In this document: positions 1 through 8,846 of the stretch, piece after piece
Numbering within the stretch: the first letter of the stretch is position 1
Layout: every line of letters starts with the position of its first letter
Translations under genes and position numbers: made by a program
Source: Pseudomonadota bacterium
Lineage (GTDB): Bacteria > Pseudomonadota > Alphaproteobacteria > Acetobacterales > Acetobacteraceae
DNA: 64,000 nucleotides
Assembly (NCBI GenBank): GCA_021801255.1
Contig: JAJYYH010000046.1
Coordinates: forward strand, 1 to 64,000
Direction of reading: 5' to 3'
The notes under the pieces: generated by a model
Database searches by the model: none
Told to the model about the DNA's origin: nothing
What the model saw: the letters and a program-made list of their open reading frames with translations, nothing else

Positions 1-20
1 ATCGTGGGTCTCCCTTGCCG

Positions 21-78
21 CTGGCGGGCGGGGGCGCGGTCCCTTGCCCTGGGGCAGGACCGCACCCCCGCCCACCAG
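21..78. repeat. Large GC-rich inverted repeat
   Basis: Two 22-base arms (21-42 and 57-78) are reverse complements except for two positions, separated by a 14-base loop that is itself nearly palindromic. No T-tract follows, so it is not an obvious intrinsic terminator. It lies upstream of an istB fragment and may be part of the same mobile-element debris or a REP-type hairpin. Confidence 0.6.
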
Positions 79-127
79 CTCCAGATTGCAAAACCCAACA
101 CCGAATGTCAGATCAAATGTTGACTAG

Positions 128-364
128 TGCACGGAGACCGCGTGCGAGTTGATGTTCCAGGTGATCGCCGACCGGGCAGAAAAAGCGGCGGTCATCGTCA
201 CCACCAACCTGCCGTTCTCCGAATGGTCACAGGTCATCCCCAATCCGCGCCTGTGCAAGGCGCTGATCGACCGCCTGACCGACCGTGCCCACATCATCAC
301 AACCGGCACGGACTCCTACCGCTTCCGTCGTACGACGGCCCAACGGAAGGCGAGCAGATCATGA
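128..364 (+). pseudogene. IstB-like IS21 helper ATPase, 3' fragment
   Basis: The reading frame encodes about 75 residues matching the C-terminal end of IstB, the AAA+ helper of IS21-family transposition: the sensor-like TTNLPFSEW segment, the [12 protein letters not shown] helix and a closing SYRFRRT. The frame is open only back to a TAG at 125, so the Walker A and B parts of the roughly 250-residue protein are missing and no normal start is present. No istA is nearby. Family identification is from recognised sequence pattern; that this is a dead remnant is inferred from the truncation. Confidence 0.75.
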
Positions 365-390
365 ACAGGAAGGAGAAAAACCGCCGCTGA

Positions 391-424
391 CAGGCAGTGC
401 CGCCCCGCGGGGCGGCACTGCCTG
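391..424. repeat. Perfect 34-bp palindrome
   Basis: The 34 bases read identically on both strands, with the centre between 407 and 408, and start right after the TGA-containing 3' part of the istB fragment. No T-run follows on either strand. It could be a cruciform-forming IS relic or a REP-like unit. Confidence 0.8.
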
Positions 425-462
425 CCCAACCCCCGGAGGTGGGCCAGAATCCATTGTCACAG

Positions 463-672
463 CCAAGCCAGATCGGATCACTGTCGTTGGGTCTTGATGC
501 CCAGGTGCTCGCGGACTTCCTGAAAGGTTGTCTCGATTCGCCAACGGCACACGAAGCGTCTGAGGATCGCGGTCGGATCAAGATCAAGATCGGTACATAG
601 AAACGCCTGTGGATCACGCTCACCGGAGGGATCGCGGACCAGGGCCCAGCGGATCTGGGCGCGCAGCACGTG
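463..672 (-). pseudogene. DDE transposase C-terminal fragment, decayed
   Basis: The minus strand encodes a segment typical of DDE-type transposases that use a WRIETTF motif: IRWALVRDP, then CTDLDLDPTAIL, then FVCRWRIETTFQEVREHLG. This contains the region of the last catalytic acidic residue. An in-frame TGA (478-480) replaces the tryptophan codon usually found in the QRQW motif, homology can be followed only a few codons further (SDLA), and the frame is lost upstream of about 670. No inverted terminal repeats could be assigned. It is a non-functional remnant beside the istB remnant. Confidence 0.6.
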
Positions 673-779
673 GGATCCGGCGCGGAGGCATGACGCGAGG
701 GCTCCAGCGAAGCGAACCCGCGCGGAGGAACAGGGGAGGCTGCGCAAGAGCTTCTTTGATCCCATCCGGCGAAGGCGGG

Positions 780-2675
780 TTAGATTCTGGGGCCGAGTGC
801 TCGCGCCACCTCGTCGAGGGCAGCAGGGTCTTCGATGGTGGGTGGAGGGTTCGCAGGCTCGCCGTCGGCGAGCCTGCGGATTGCGGCACGGAGGATTTTC
901 CCCGAGCGAGTTTTTGGTAGGCGCGGCACGATGCGTGCCTCGTGAAACGCCGCGACCGGACCGATCCGCGCGCGCACCATGGCCACCAGTTCACGGCAGA
1001 TCTCTGCCTCCGGGCGGTTCACCCCCGCCTTCAGGACGGCAAGGCCGAGTGGCACCTGGCCCTTGAGCGTGTCCTTGGCCCCGATTACCGCGCATTCCGC
1101 GACATCGGGGTGAGACGCCAGCACCTCTTCCATCGCCCCGGTTGAGAGTCGGTGGCCGGCGACATTGATGATGTCATCGGTGCGCCCCATGACCCAGACA
1201 TCGCCATCCTCGTCGATTAGCCCGGCATCCCCGGTGCGATACCAGCCGGGAAAGTCGCGCAGATAGGCCTCGCGATAGCCTTCCTCGTTGTGCCAAAGCG
1301 TCGGCGCGGCGCCGGGCGGCAGCGGCAGGCGGATAGCAAGGCTGCCGCTTTGGCCGCGCGGTTGCACCTGCCCCGTCTCGTCGAGGGCCTGCAAATCATA
1401 GCCGGGCGCAGGCCGGCCCCCCGAGCCGGGCTTGAACGGAAACAGGCCGAATTCGCGGAAACCGGCGGTGATCGCCCAACCGGTCTCGGTTTGCCACCAG
1501 TGATCGACGACCGGGCGGCGGAGTTTCTCGGCCGCCCACTCGGCGGTCGGGGGATCGCAGCGCTCGCCGGCGAGGAATAGGGCCTCGAAACGCGCGAGAT
1601 CATGGCCGAGCAGCAGCTCCGCTTCCGGGTCCTGTTGCTTGATGGCGCGCAGGGCAGTGGGCGCGGTGAACAGCACTTTTACGCCGTGCGCCGCGATGAC
1701 CCGGCCGAAGGCGCCGGCATCGGGCGTGCCCACTGGCTTGCCTTCATACATGACGCTGGTGCAGCCAGCGAGGAGCGGGGCATAGACGATATAGCTGTGT
1801 CCGACCACCCAGCCGACATCGGAGGCGGTCCAGAACACGTCGCCCGCGCCCACGCCATAGATCATGCCCATCGAGCGGCACAACGCGACGGCATGGCCGC
1901 CATTGTCGCGCACGATGCCCTTGGGCCGACCGGTGGTGCCGGAGGTGTAAAGGATATAGAGCGGGTCGGTGGCGGCGACCGGTACTGGATCGACCGGCAG
2001 GGCGGCGGCCTCGGCTTCCAGAAAATCCTCGTCGCGCCCCGCCATGAGATCGGCGCGCAGCATCGGGCGTTGCAGGATCAGGCAGGTTTCCGGCCGGTGC
2101 GGCGAGAGCGCCAGGGCAGCATCGAGGATCGGCTTGTAGGCGACGATCCGCCCCGGTTCCAGCCCGCAGGAGGCGGAAATCACCACGCGGGGTTTCGCAT
2201 CCGCAATGCGGGCGGCGAGTTCGGCTGCGGCAAAACCGCCGAACACCACCGAATGGATGGCCCCGAGCCGCGCAACAGCCAGCATGGCGACCACCGCCTC
2301 GGGCACCATCGGCAGATAGATCACCACGCGATCGCCTGGCCCGATGCCCAGCCGACGGAGCGCGCCGGCGAGGCGGGCGGTGCGATCCCGCAGCGCGGCA
2401 TAGGAAAAAACCTCGATCCGGCCAGCCATCGCGCTGTCCCAGATCAGCGCTGGTTGCGCGCCGCGCCCGGCCTCGACATGGCGGTCAAGGCAATTATAGC
2501 AGGTGTTGAGGCGGGCACCGGGAAACCACGCGCCGAAAGGGCCGGGCGCGGGGTCGAACACTTTATCCCAGCGCCGTTCCCAACTGATGCCGCCGGCCGC
2601 TTCCGCCCACCACGCTTCGGGATTTTTCCGCCAGGCCTGATAGGATTGCTGGTAGAGGCTTGGAGAGTCGTTCAT
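780..2675 (-). CDS. prpE: Propionate-CoA ligase (PrpE-type acyl-CoA synthetase)
   Basis: A 631-residue AMP-forming synthetase that activates propionate or another short-chain acid to its CoA thioester in the cytoplasm. It has the N-terminal acetyl-CoA-synthetase domain, the P-loop-like YTSGTTGRPKG at about residues 243-253, and the C-terminal GK lysine (about residue 593) that makes the adenylate. Length and overall pattern fit PrpE/ACSS3 rather than the longer Acs. The start ATG at 2675 is preceded by AAGGGAG at good spacing. It is divergent, across 260 bp, from an MHS-family carboxylate-type transporter, suggesting the two serve uptake and activation of the same acid. Substrate identity is inferred from family only. 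Confidence 0.85.
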   Translation of the reverse strand: MNDSPSLYQQSYQAWRKNPEAWWAEAAGGISWERRWDKVFDPAPGPFGAWFPGARLNTCYNCLDRHVEAGRGAQPALIWDSAMAGRIEVFSYAALRDRTARLAGALRRLGIGPGDRVVIYLPMVPEAVVAMLAVARLGAIHSVVFGGFAAAELAARIADAKPRVVISASCGLEPGRIVAYKPILDAALALSPHRPETCLILQRPMLRADLMAGRDEDFLEAEAAALPVDPVPVAATDPLYILYTSGTTGRPKGIVRDNGGHAVALCRSMGMIYGVGAGDVFWTASDVGWVVGHSYIVYAPLLAGCTSVMYEGKPVGTPDAGAFGRVIAAHGVKVLFTAPTALRAIKQQDPEAELLLGHDLARFEALFLAGERCDPPTAEWAAEKLRRPVVDHWWQTETGWAITAGFREFGLFPFKPGSGGRPAPGYDLQALDETGQVQPRGQSGSLAIRLPLPPGAAPTLWHNEEGYREAYLRDFPGWYRTGDAGLIDEDGDVWVMGRTDDIINVAGHRLSTGAMEEVLASHPDVAECAVIGAKDTLKGQVPLGLAVLKAGVNRPEAEICRELVAMVRARIGPVAAFHEARIVPRLPKTRSGKILRAAIRRLADGEPANPPPTIEDPAALDEVARALGPRI

Positions 2676-2935
2676 CGCATTTTCTCCCTTCGCCGCGTTA
2701 CATCCGCGGCGATTCCGGGCACGGCGAGCCCAGCTTCTCGTCTCCGAGAGTGCCTCGGCGTGGGACGCTGGTCAACCCGGCGGGCGAGGGGTGGCGCGGC
2801 GCGGCGCGGAAACTGAAATATCTCTATTCCGGCTGGGCATTGCCCGAAAAATGCGGCATCATGGCAAGATCGGATCACACCGAACGAAATCCGCGAAGCA
2901 AGATTCCAAATGATGCCCGAGGAGGAAACCCAATC

Positions 2936-4561
2936 ATGAGCTTTGCTACAACCCCCGGAAAAGCTGCCAGCCTGGCTGGCATGCCGAAGGTGTCGAAACA
3001 GGAGGAGCGCAAGGTCATCCTCGCATCCTCCCTCGGCACGGTGTTCGAGTGGTATGATTTTTTCATTTTCGCGACACTGGCGCCATTTTTTGCCGGGCTT
3101 TTTTTCCCTAAGGGAAATGATACTGCAGCTCTGCTCTCGGCCTTCGCGACCTATGCAGTGGGTTTCCTGGTACGCCCCTTCGGTGCTCTGGTGTTCGGCC
3201 GGATCGGTGATCTGGTCGGGCGCAAATATACCTTTCTCATTACTATCATGGTCATGGGTCTGGCCACTTTCGGTACTGGCCTGCTGCCAAGCTTTGCTGC
3301 GATCGGCTGGACCGCGCCGATCCTGCTCGTCGTACTCCGCCTGCTCCAGGGCCTCGCCCTGGGCGGTGAATATGGCGGAGCCGCGACCTATGTCGCCGAG
3401 CACGCGCCCGCCAACCAGCGCGGCCGGGCGACCAGTTGGATCCAGACCACCGGCTCGTTCGGCCTGCTGCTGGCACTGGTGGTGATCTTCATCTGCCGCG
3501 AATCCTTCGACAGCGCCGCCTTCACGACCTGGGGTTGGCGCATTCCCTTCCTGCTTTCGCTCGTGCTGCTGGCGATCTCGCTCTATATTCGCCTCAAGCT
3601 CAACGAGAGCCCGGTGTTTCTGCGCATCAAGGAAGAAGGCCGGCGCTCGCACGCCCCGCTCACCGAGAGTTTCTTTCACTATCCCAACAATAAATACGTG
3701 TTCCTCGCGCTCTTCGGCACCTGCTCGGGCGAAGGCGTGATCTGGTACACGGCGCAGTTCTACGCGCTCTTCTTTCTCACCATCACGCTCCATCTCGACT
3801 ATAAGCTTGCCTATCTGATGATCGGCCTGCAGCTTATCGTCGGCACCTGGACGCTGGTGTTTTTCGGCTGGCTTTCCGATCGTATCGGCCGGCTCAAGAT
3901 TATGATCGCCTGCTGCGTGCTCGCGGCGCTCACCTTCAACCCGTTGTTCCATGCGCTGAGCCGCGCGGTCAACCCCGATCTCGTCGCCTTCCAGGCGGCA
4001 ACGCCGATCACCGTCGCGGCCGACAACTGCAATTTCCACGTCTTCATCGGCCCCTGGTCGCATTTTACCGCCTGCGACCAGGTCAAGGATCTGCTGACCA
4101 AGGATGGGCTGTCGTTCAAATCGGTGCGGGCCGCCGCCGGCCAGGAGGTCACAACAACGATCGGTACCACGGTTATTGAGGGGGCCAATATCGCCAAGAT
4201 CGCCGCGACGCTCAAAGACGCCGGCTACAAGGGCAGCGCCGATCCCGCCAAGATCAACTGGCCGCTGGCGCTGTTGTGGCTGTGGATTATGATGATCTAT
4301 GTCGGCATGATCTATGGTCCGATCGCCGCCTATCTGGTGGAACTGTTCCCGGCGAAAATCCGCTATACCTCGATGTCGCTGCCCTATCACATCGGTAATG
4401 GCTGGTTCGGCGGCATCCTGCCGCTGCTCGCGACCGCGCTCGTCGCGTGGTCGGGAGACATCTATTACGGATTATGGTTTCCGATCATCGTTGCCGCGAT
4501 GAACGCCGTGGTCGCGGCCCTCTTCCTGCACGAAACCAAGGATGTTGATATCCAAACCTGA
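2936..4561 (+). CDS. MFS transporter, metabolite:H+ symporter (MHS) family
   Basis: A 541-residue inner-membrane protein of the major facilitator superfamily. It begins with the MHS-typical FEWYDFFIFATLAPFF and carries the loop 2-3 motif GRIGDLVGRK, then RLLQGLALGGEYGGA. It probably imports an organic acid with protons. Start ATG 2936 follows GAGGAGG at 6-8 bases. An unusual extramembrane stretch of about 95 residues (about 345-440), rich in polar residues with two cysteines, separates two membrane segments in the C-terminal half; it occurs in a subset of longer MHS proteins. The divergent prpE makes a short-chain carboxylate a plausible substrate, by inference. A strong terminator follows. 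Confidence 0.85.
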   Translation: MSFATTPGKAASLAGMPKVSKQEERKVILASSLGTVFEWYDFFIFATLAPFFAGLFFPKGNDTAALLSAFATYAVGFLVRPFGALVFGRIGDLVGRKYTFLITIMVMGLATFGTGLLPSFAAIGWTAPILLVVLRLLQGLALGGEYGGAATYVAEHAPANQRGRATSWIQTTGSFGLLLALVVIFICRESFDSAAFTTWGWRIPFLLSLVLLAISLYIRLKLNESPVFLRIKEEGRRSHAPLTESFFHYPNNKYVFLALFGTCSGEGVIWYTAQFYALFFLTITLHLDYKLAYLMIGLQLIVGTWTLVFFGWLSDRIGRLKIMIACCVLAALTFNPLFHALSRAVNPDLVAFQAATPITVAADNCNFHVFIGPWSHFTACDQVKDLLTKDGLSFKSVRAAAGQEVTTTIGTTVIEGANIAKIAATLKDAGYKGSADPAKINWPLALLWLWIMMIYVGMIYGPIAAYLVELFPAKIRYTSMSLPYHIGNGWFGGILPLLATALVAWSGDIYYGLWFPIIVAAMNAVVAALFLHETKDVDIQT

Positions 4562-4581
4562 AGATGACGGCTTCTGGAGAA

Positions 4582-4612
4582 GGCGTCCGGGCGCTTGCCC
4601 GGGCGTCTTTTT
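4582..4612 (+). terminator. Rho-independent terminator of the MFS gene
   Basis: An 11-bp GC-rich stem (4582-4592 with 4597-4607, including G-U pairs) with a CGCTT-containing loop is followed directly by five T residues, 20 bp after the stop codon of the transporter gene. Confidence 0.8.
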
Positions 4613-4623
4613 GTCCGCACCGT

Positions 4624-5382
4624 TTACGCCTTCGCCATGAAGCCGCCATCGACCGGCAAGCCTGCGCCGGTGATAAAATCCGAAGCTTTACTGGCAAGAA
4701 ACACCGCCGCCCCGGCGAGATCGGCGGGGCTGCCCCAGCGTGCCGCCGGCGTGCGCGCCAGCACATGCTCATGCAGTCCCTCGACGACGCGGCGCGCGGT
4801 TTGTGTCATCTCGGTATCGATCCAGCCGGGCAGGATGGCGTTGACCTGGATGTTATCGGCGGCCCAGGCAGTGGCGAGCGATTTCGTGAGTTGCAGCACG
4901 CCGCCCTTGCTCGCGGCATAGGGCGCGCTATAGGGCGCGGCGAGCACTGACATCACCGAGCCGATATTGATGATTTTGCCACCGCCGCCCTGCTTCATCA
5001 CCGGATGCGCTGCCTGGGATGCAAAGAACACGCTGGTCAGGTTGGTATCGAGAATGGTGCGCCACTCATCCTCCGAGTAGGTCTCCGGCGCCTTGCGGAT
5101 CGACACGCCGGCATTATTGACGAGGATGTCGAGTTGGCCGAATTTTTTTACCGCTGCCGCGATCAGCCCCTCGCATTCCGCCTTTTGCGTGACGTCAGCG
5201 GCGAGGAACAGCGCGCGATGGGCGCCGAGCCCAGCGGCGGCGGCGTCGCCCTTTTCCTGGTTGCGTCCGACCAGCACCACCTTCGCCCCAGCCTCGGCGA
5301 GCCCGCGCGCCATGCCAAGCCCGATCCCGCCATTGCCGCCGGTGACGATCGCCACCCGTCCCGATAAATCAAACATCCGCAT
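4624..5382 (-). CDS. SDR-family oxidoreductase
   Basis: A 252-residue short-chain dehydrogenase/reductase with the cofactor motif TGGNGGIG near the N terminus, NNAG in the middle, and the catalytic Ser and YxxxK (SAPYAASKGG). Sequence resembles gluconate 5-dehydrogenase/3-ketoacyl reductase-type SDRs, but the substrate cannot be read from sequence. The ATG at 5382 is chosen because GGAG sits seven bases upstream; it lies two bases after the stop of the acyl-CoA synthetase gene, so the two are co-transcribed and probably translationally coupled. This suggests action on an acyl-CoA or hydroxy acid intermediate. Confidence 0.85.
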   Translation of the reverse strand: MRMFDLSGRVAIVTGGNGGIGLGMARGLAEAGAKVVLVGRNQEKGDAAAAGLGAHRALFLAADVTQKAECEGLIAAAVKKFGQLDILVNNAGVSIRKAPETYSEDEWRTILDTNLTSVFFASQAAHPVMKQGGGGKIINIGSVMSVLAAPYSAPYAASKGGVLQLTKSLATAWAADNIQVNAILPGWIDTEMTQTARRVVEGLHEHVLARTPAARWGSPADLAGAAVFLASKASDFITGAGLPVDGGFMAKA

Positions 5383-5384
5383 CT

Positions 5385-7046
5385 CTAGTCTCCTTGCCGC
5401 GCCGCTTGGCGCAATGTGAATTTCTGTATTTTTCCTGTCGAGGTTTTCGGCAGTGGTCCGAAGGTGACATGACGCGGGCATTTGAAATGCGCAAGCCGCT
5501 CGCGGCAAAAAGCAATGATTTCCTCCGCGCTCATGGCGTCGCCACCCTTATTGCCGGCACCCTCCTTGAGGGTGACGAAAGCGTGCGGCACCTCACCCCA
5601 TTTTTCATCGGGGTGTGCGACCACCGCGGCTTCGAGCACGGCGGGATGACGGAACAACACCTCTTCCACCTCGAGCGAGCTGATGTTCTCTCCGCCCGAG
5701 ATGATGATATCCTTGGCGCGGTCCTTGATTTCGGCATAGCCATCGGCGTGCAACACCGCGAGATCGCCGGTGTGAAACCATCCTCCGGCAAAGGCCGCTG
5801 CTGTTGCCTTTGGATTCTTGAGATAGCCTTTCATCACCGTATTGCTGCGCAGCATCAGTTCACCCAATGTGGCGCCATCCGCCGGCACGCTCTCCATGGT
5901 TGTGGGGTCGAGTACCGCCATATCGGCCATTAGTGGGTGTGGCACGCCCTGGCGCGCCATGAAGGCGGCTTTTTCGGCCAGAGGCAGCGCGTCGCGATGG
6001 GGTTGCCAAGCATTTACCGTGGCCGGTCCATAGGTTTCAGTCAGGCCGTAGAGATGATGCACCTTAAACCCGAGTTCCTCCATGCGCTCAATGACGATCG
6101 AGGGGGGTGCCGCGCCGCCGGTCATGATATCGACGCGCTTTAGCAAGCGACGGCGCACGCCCTCGGGCGCATGGATCAGCATGTTGAGTACGACGGGCGC
6201 GCCGCAGAGATGGGTTACGCCGTGGTCGGCAAGTGCTGGGAAAATTAACGCCGGATCGACCCGGCGCAGGCAGACATGCGTGCCCCCCGCGAGCGTCACG
6301 CTCCAGGTAAAAGTCCAGCCGTTGCAATGAAACATCGGCAGCGTCCAAAGATAGACGCTCTCCGGCGTGAGGCCGAATTCGAGCGCCATCGCCGCGGCGT
6401 TGAGCAAGGCGCCGCGATGATGCACAACGACGCCCTTGGGATCGGCGGTGGTGCCCGATGTGTAGCCGAGCGAGATTGCCGCCCATTCGTCCGCGGGCAG
6501 GCGGAGTTCGAAATTTTCTCTGCCCTGGCTAAGAAAATCCTCGTATTCAATAGCCCCCTGCGTGTGGCTTTCGAGCGCCAGAGGATCGGCGATCTCGATC
6601 AATGCGGGGCGGGTGTCGAGGCGCACCAGCGCGGCCCCGACGGCTGGCAGAAGTTCGCGATCAGCGATCAGCACCTTGCTTTCGGAATGGCGGAGAATGA
6701 ACGCGATGCTTTCCGCATCGAGCCGGGTATTGATCGGGCAGAGCACGGCGCCGAGCCCTGGCACCGCATAATGTGCTTCCAGAAGCGCTGGGACGTTGGG
6801 CGCGATGACAGCGACGGTATCACCGTGCCCGACCCCGCGCGCGGCCAGCGCCGAGGCCAAACGACAGCAGCGCGCCAGCATCTCGGCATAGGTGATGCGC
6901 CGCGCGCCGTGGATGATCGCGGTCTGCGCCCCCCAGAGGCGCGCCGAGCGCAACAGAAACGAGACCGGCGAGAGCGGCACGTAATTCGCCGGGTTGCGGT
7001 CAAGACCGCGATCATACATCGTGCGCGTCGTGGGCTCTTCAGGCAT
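5385..7046 (-). CDS. AMP-binding acyl-CoA synthetase
   Basis: A 553-residue adenylate-forming enzyme that makes fatty acyl-CoA or a similar thioester. Visible motifs are YTSGTTADPKG (phosphate binding), the YGLTET adenine motif, the GWFHTGD segment and the C-terminal PKTSTGKIQK lysine. The NPANYVPLSP N terminus and general pattern match the medium-chain/methylmercaptopropionate-CoA ligase branch of the family. The start at 7046 has AGGAG upstream and removes about 200 implausible residues of the longest open frame. It leads the two-gene operon with the downstream SDR. Chain-length specificity is unknown. Confidence 0.85.
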   Translation of the reverse strand: MPEEPTTRTMYDRGLDRNPANYVPLSPVSFLLRSARLWGAQTAIIHGARRITYAEMLARCCRLASALAARGVGHGDTVAVIAPNVPALLEAHYAVPGLGAVLCPINTRLDAESIAFILRHSESKVLIADRELLPAVGAALVRLDTRPALIEIADPLALESHTQGAIEYEDFLSQGRENFELRLPADEWAAISLGYTSGTTADPKGVVVHHRGALLNAAAMALEFGLTPESVYLWTLPMFHCNGWTFTWSVTLAGGTHVCLRRVDPALIFPALADHGVTHLCGAPVVLNMLIHAPEGVRRRLLKRVDIMTGGAAPPSIVIERMEELGFKVHHLYGLTETYGPATVNAWQPHRDALPLAEKAAFMARQGVPHPLMADMAVLDPTTMESVPADGATLGELMLRSNTVMKGYLKNPKATAAAFAGGWFHTGDLAVLHADGYAEIKDRAKDIIISGGENISSLEVEEVLFRHPAVLEAAVVAHPDEKWGEVPHAFVTLKEGAGNKGGDAMSAEEIIAFCRERLAHFKCPRHVTFGPLPKTSTGKIQKFTLRQAARQGD

Positions 7047-7112
7047 GGGGCGTTTCTCCTGCTTCAGCAATAGAGCCGAGACCCCTTCGACAGCAAGCGA
7101 GGCGTACCCGAG

Positions 7113-7739
7113 ATGAGCGACATTCCCCCCGATCTGCAACGCTGGAATACCCGGTTTTCCGCCGAGGATTACGTCTTTGGCACGGCGCCCAACGCGTTTC
7201 TCGCCCGCGAGGCGTGGCGCCTCCAACCCGGCGCCAAGGTGTTGGCGCTGGCCGACGGCGAAGGGCGGAACGGGGTGTTTCTCGCCGAGCGCGGAATGGA
7301 TGTGCTCTCGCTCGATTTTTCCCCACCCGCCCAGGAGAAGGCGCGCAAACTCGCGGCAAGCCGGGGGGTTACGCTCCGCACTGAGACCGCCGATCTCCGC
7401 CACTGGGTATGGCCGCGCTGCGCTTTCGACGCGGTGGTGGCGATTTTCATCCAGTTCGCGCCCCCGGATTTCCGCCCCCGCCTGTTCGCTGCCATGATGG
7501 CGGCGTTGAAGCCCGGCGGGCTTCTTTTCCTTGAGGGCTACCGCACCGAGCAGCTCGCCTATGGCACCGGCGGGCCTTCGCAGATCGACCACCTCTATAC
7601 CGAGGCGCTGCTGCGCGAGGCGTTTGCCGGCGCCGAGATCATCCTGCTCGACGCCCATGACGCCCTACTCGCGGAAGGCAGCGGCCATCGCGGGCACTCC
7701 GCGGTGATCGATCTGATCGCCCGGCGCCCCTCCGCGTAA
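7113..7739 (+). CDS. Class I SAM-dependent methyltransferase
   Basis: A 208-residue protein with a Rossmann-type methyltransferase fold similar to TehB/thiopurine-type enzymes. SAM-binding motif I is VLALADGEGRNGVFLAERG (about residues 43-61), with the acidic strand-2 end LDFSPPA and the motif AALKPGGLLFLEGY later. It is divergent from the acyl-CoA synthetase gene (66-bp gap). The acceptor substrate is not evident. Confidence 0.85.
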   Translation: MSDIPPDLQRWNTRFSAEDYVFGTAPNAFLAREAWRLQPGAKVLALADGEGRNGVFLAERGMDVLSLDFSPPAQEKARKLAASRGVTLRTETADLRHWVWPRCAFDAVVAIFIQFAPPDFRPRLFAAMMAALKPGGLLFLEGYRTEQLAYGTGGPSQIDHLYTEALLREAFAGAEIILLDAHDALLAEGSGHRGHSAVIDLIARRPSA

Positions 7740-7828
7740 CCCGCGCGCCCCTTCTTTCAGCGGCGTTATTGCCTATATAAATTGATTGAAAGTCGGGATC
7801 CCCCGACGCTTTCAGGAGGCTTGTGGCC

Positions 7829-8035
7829 ATGACACCGAATGTCGGCACCGCTGACCGGGTAATCCGCCTGGTGGTGGGTATCGCCCTTCTCGCCTTCGCC
7901 GCGTTTGACCACGGCGAATGGCGGTGGGTCGGTCTGATCGGCATCGTGCCGATCGCAACCGCTCTCTTCCGTTTCTGTCCGGTTTATACTCTCCTCGGGA
8001 TGCGCACCTGCCCGATGCAGTCCAAGGCGCCGTGA
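7829..8035 (+). CDS. DUF2892-family (YgaP-like) membrane protein
   Basis: A 68-residue protein of the DUF2892/YgaP transmembrane-domain family: an N-terminal NVGTADRVIRLVVG, two hydrophobic helices, and the family's FCPVYTLLGM cysteine-containing turn. Function is unknown. An in-frame GTG lies six bases earlier, but AGGAGG at 7814-7819 has ideal spacing (9) to the ATG at 7829, which also gives the family-typical N terminus. Its 3' end and stop codon are tandemly duplicated (see the adjoining repeat). Confidence 0.85.
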   Translation: MTPNVGTADRVIRLVVGIALLAFAAFDHGEWRWVGLIGIVPIATALFRFCPVYTLLGMRTCPMQSKAP

Positions 8036-8055
8036 GGGCCAAGGCGCCTTGAGGG
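8022..8055 (+). repeat. 17-bp tandem duplication across a stop codon
   Basis: Two units, 8022-8038 and 8039-8055, differ at one base (CCAAGGCGCC-G/T-TGAGGG). The first contains the TGA stop of the DUF2892 gene; the second lies directly after it. Confidence 0.9.
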
Positions 8056-8093
8056 TTTTGTTCGCGCCAGCGGCCGCAGCGCGGCGGGCTCAG

Positions 8094-8846
8094 CTAGGGG
8101 CTCGGCGCCGCGGTCGGGGGTGTGAGCGGTGGCGGCGGCACGGACGCGGCGTCGGCGGGTAATGGCGTGGCCGACGGGCTGACCGGCGAGAGAGCGGCCG
8201 GGGAGGGGGCGTCGGCGGTCTGCCTCGGCGCGGCGGTCGTGTTCTCGCTCGGTTTCGCGTTCGCGCTCGTGACCGAAGGCGTTGCGCCGGAGGATGGCGC
8301 GTCCGGTGCCGTGGCGGTTTCTTTCTCGCCTTTCTGGTCGTCGGCATTTTGCGGGTTGAGGGGGACGATATAGTCCGGCACGATCCGCGCCTGATTGCCG
8401 GCAATTACCAGGACATGCTGGCCGAGCGCCAGTGGCACCTCGTCCTTCTGGGTTACCGAGATGAGATCACCATTGCCCTTGCGCACGATATATTCGAAGG
8501 CCTTGGTGTCCTTTATGGTATGCTCTGCCCCCGCGCCAACCATGCCGCCGATCATGGTGCCGCCGACCGTGCCGAAAGCCTCGCCGAGCGTGCTGCCGGG
8601 AACCTGTGAGCCGGCGATGCCACCCATCGCGCCTCCGGCCACCGCGCCGATGGTTTCCGAGGCGCTCACCTTGATTTCGCGCACGCCCACGACGACGCCC
8701 TGGGCAACCTTGTTCGCCTGCTGCACGGCGGTCGCGGAGTAGGTATTGGGTGAATACTCCCCGCCGCAGCCGGTAAGTCCGGCGAGGCCGAGAGCGAGCA
8801 TGCCATGGACGCAAGACCGGAACACCAGCGGTTCTCTCCTCATCAT
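8094..8846 (-). CDS. Glycine-zipper outer-membrane lipoprotein (SlyB/Pcp-like)
   Basis: A 250-residue predicted lipoprotein. The start at 8846 (tandem ATGs at 8846 and 8843) gives a signal peptide with lipobox LTGC. A glycine-zipper region (GAVAGGAMGGIAG... GTMIGGMVGAGAEH) spans roughly residues 60-105, as in SlyB/PcP-type 17-kDa antigens, followed by a small beta domain with VTQKDEVPLALGQHVLVI. Unusually, the last 90 residues form a low-complexity Ala/Pro/Ser tail. The ribosome-binding site is weak. It is divergent from the flavoprotein gene. Likely role is envelope stabilisation, by family analogy only. Confidence 0.8.
   Translation of the reverse strand: MMRREPLVFRSCVHGMLALGLAGLTGCGGEYSPNTYSATAVQQANKVAQGVVVGVREIKVSASETIGAVAGGAMGGIAGSQVPGSTLGEAFGTVGGTMIGGMVGAGAEHTIKDTKAFEYIVRKGNGDLISVTQKDEVPLALGQHVLVIAGNQARIVPDYIVPLNPQNADDQKGEKETATAPDAPSSGATPSVTSANAKPSENTTAAPRQTADAPSPAALSPVSPSATPLPADAASVPPPPLTPPTAAPSP

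Noticed and set aside
1602-2816. A 404-codon plus-strand open frame opposite prpE
   Set aside because: It is the antisense shadow of a well-supported gene; its product is rich in His, Arg and Gly with no family resemblance, typical of GC-rich antisense frames.
2672-4390. A 572-codon minus-strand frame opposite the MHS transporter
   Set aside because: Antisense to a clear MFS gene with a good RBS and family motifs; composition is charged and repetitive without domains.
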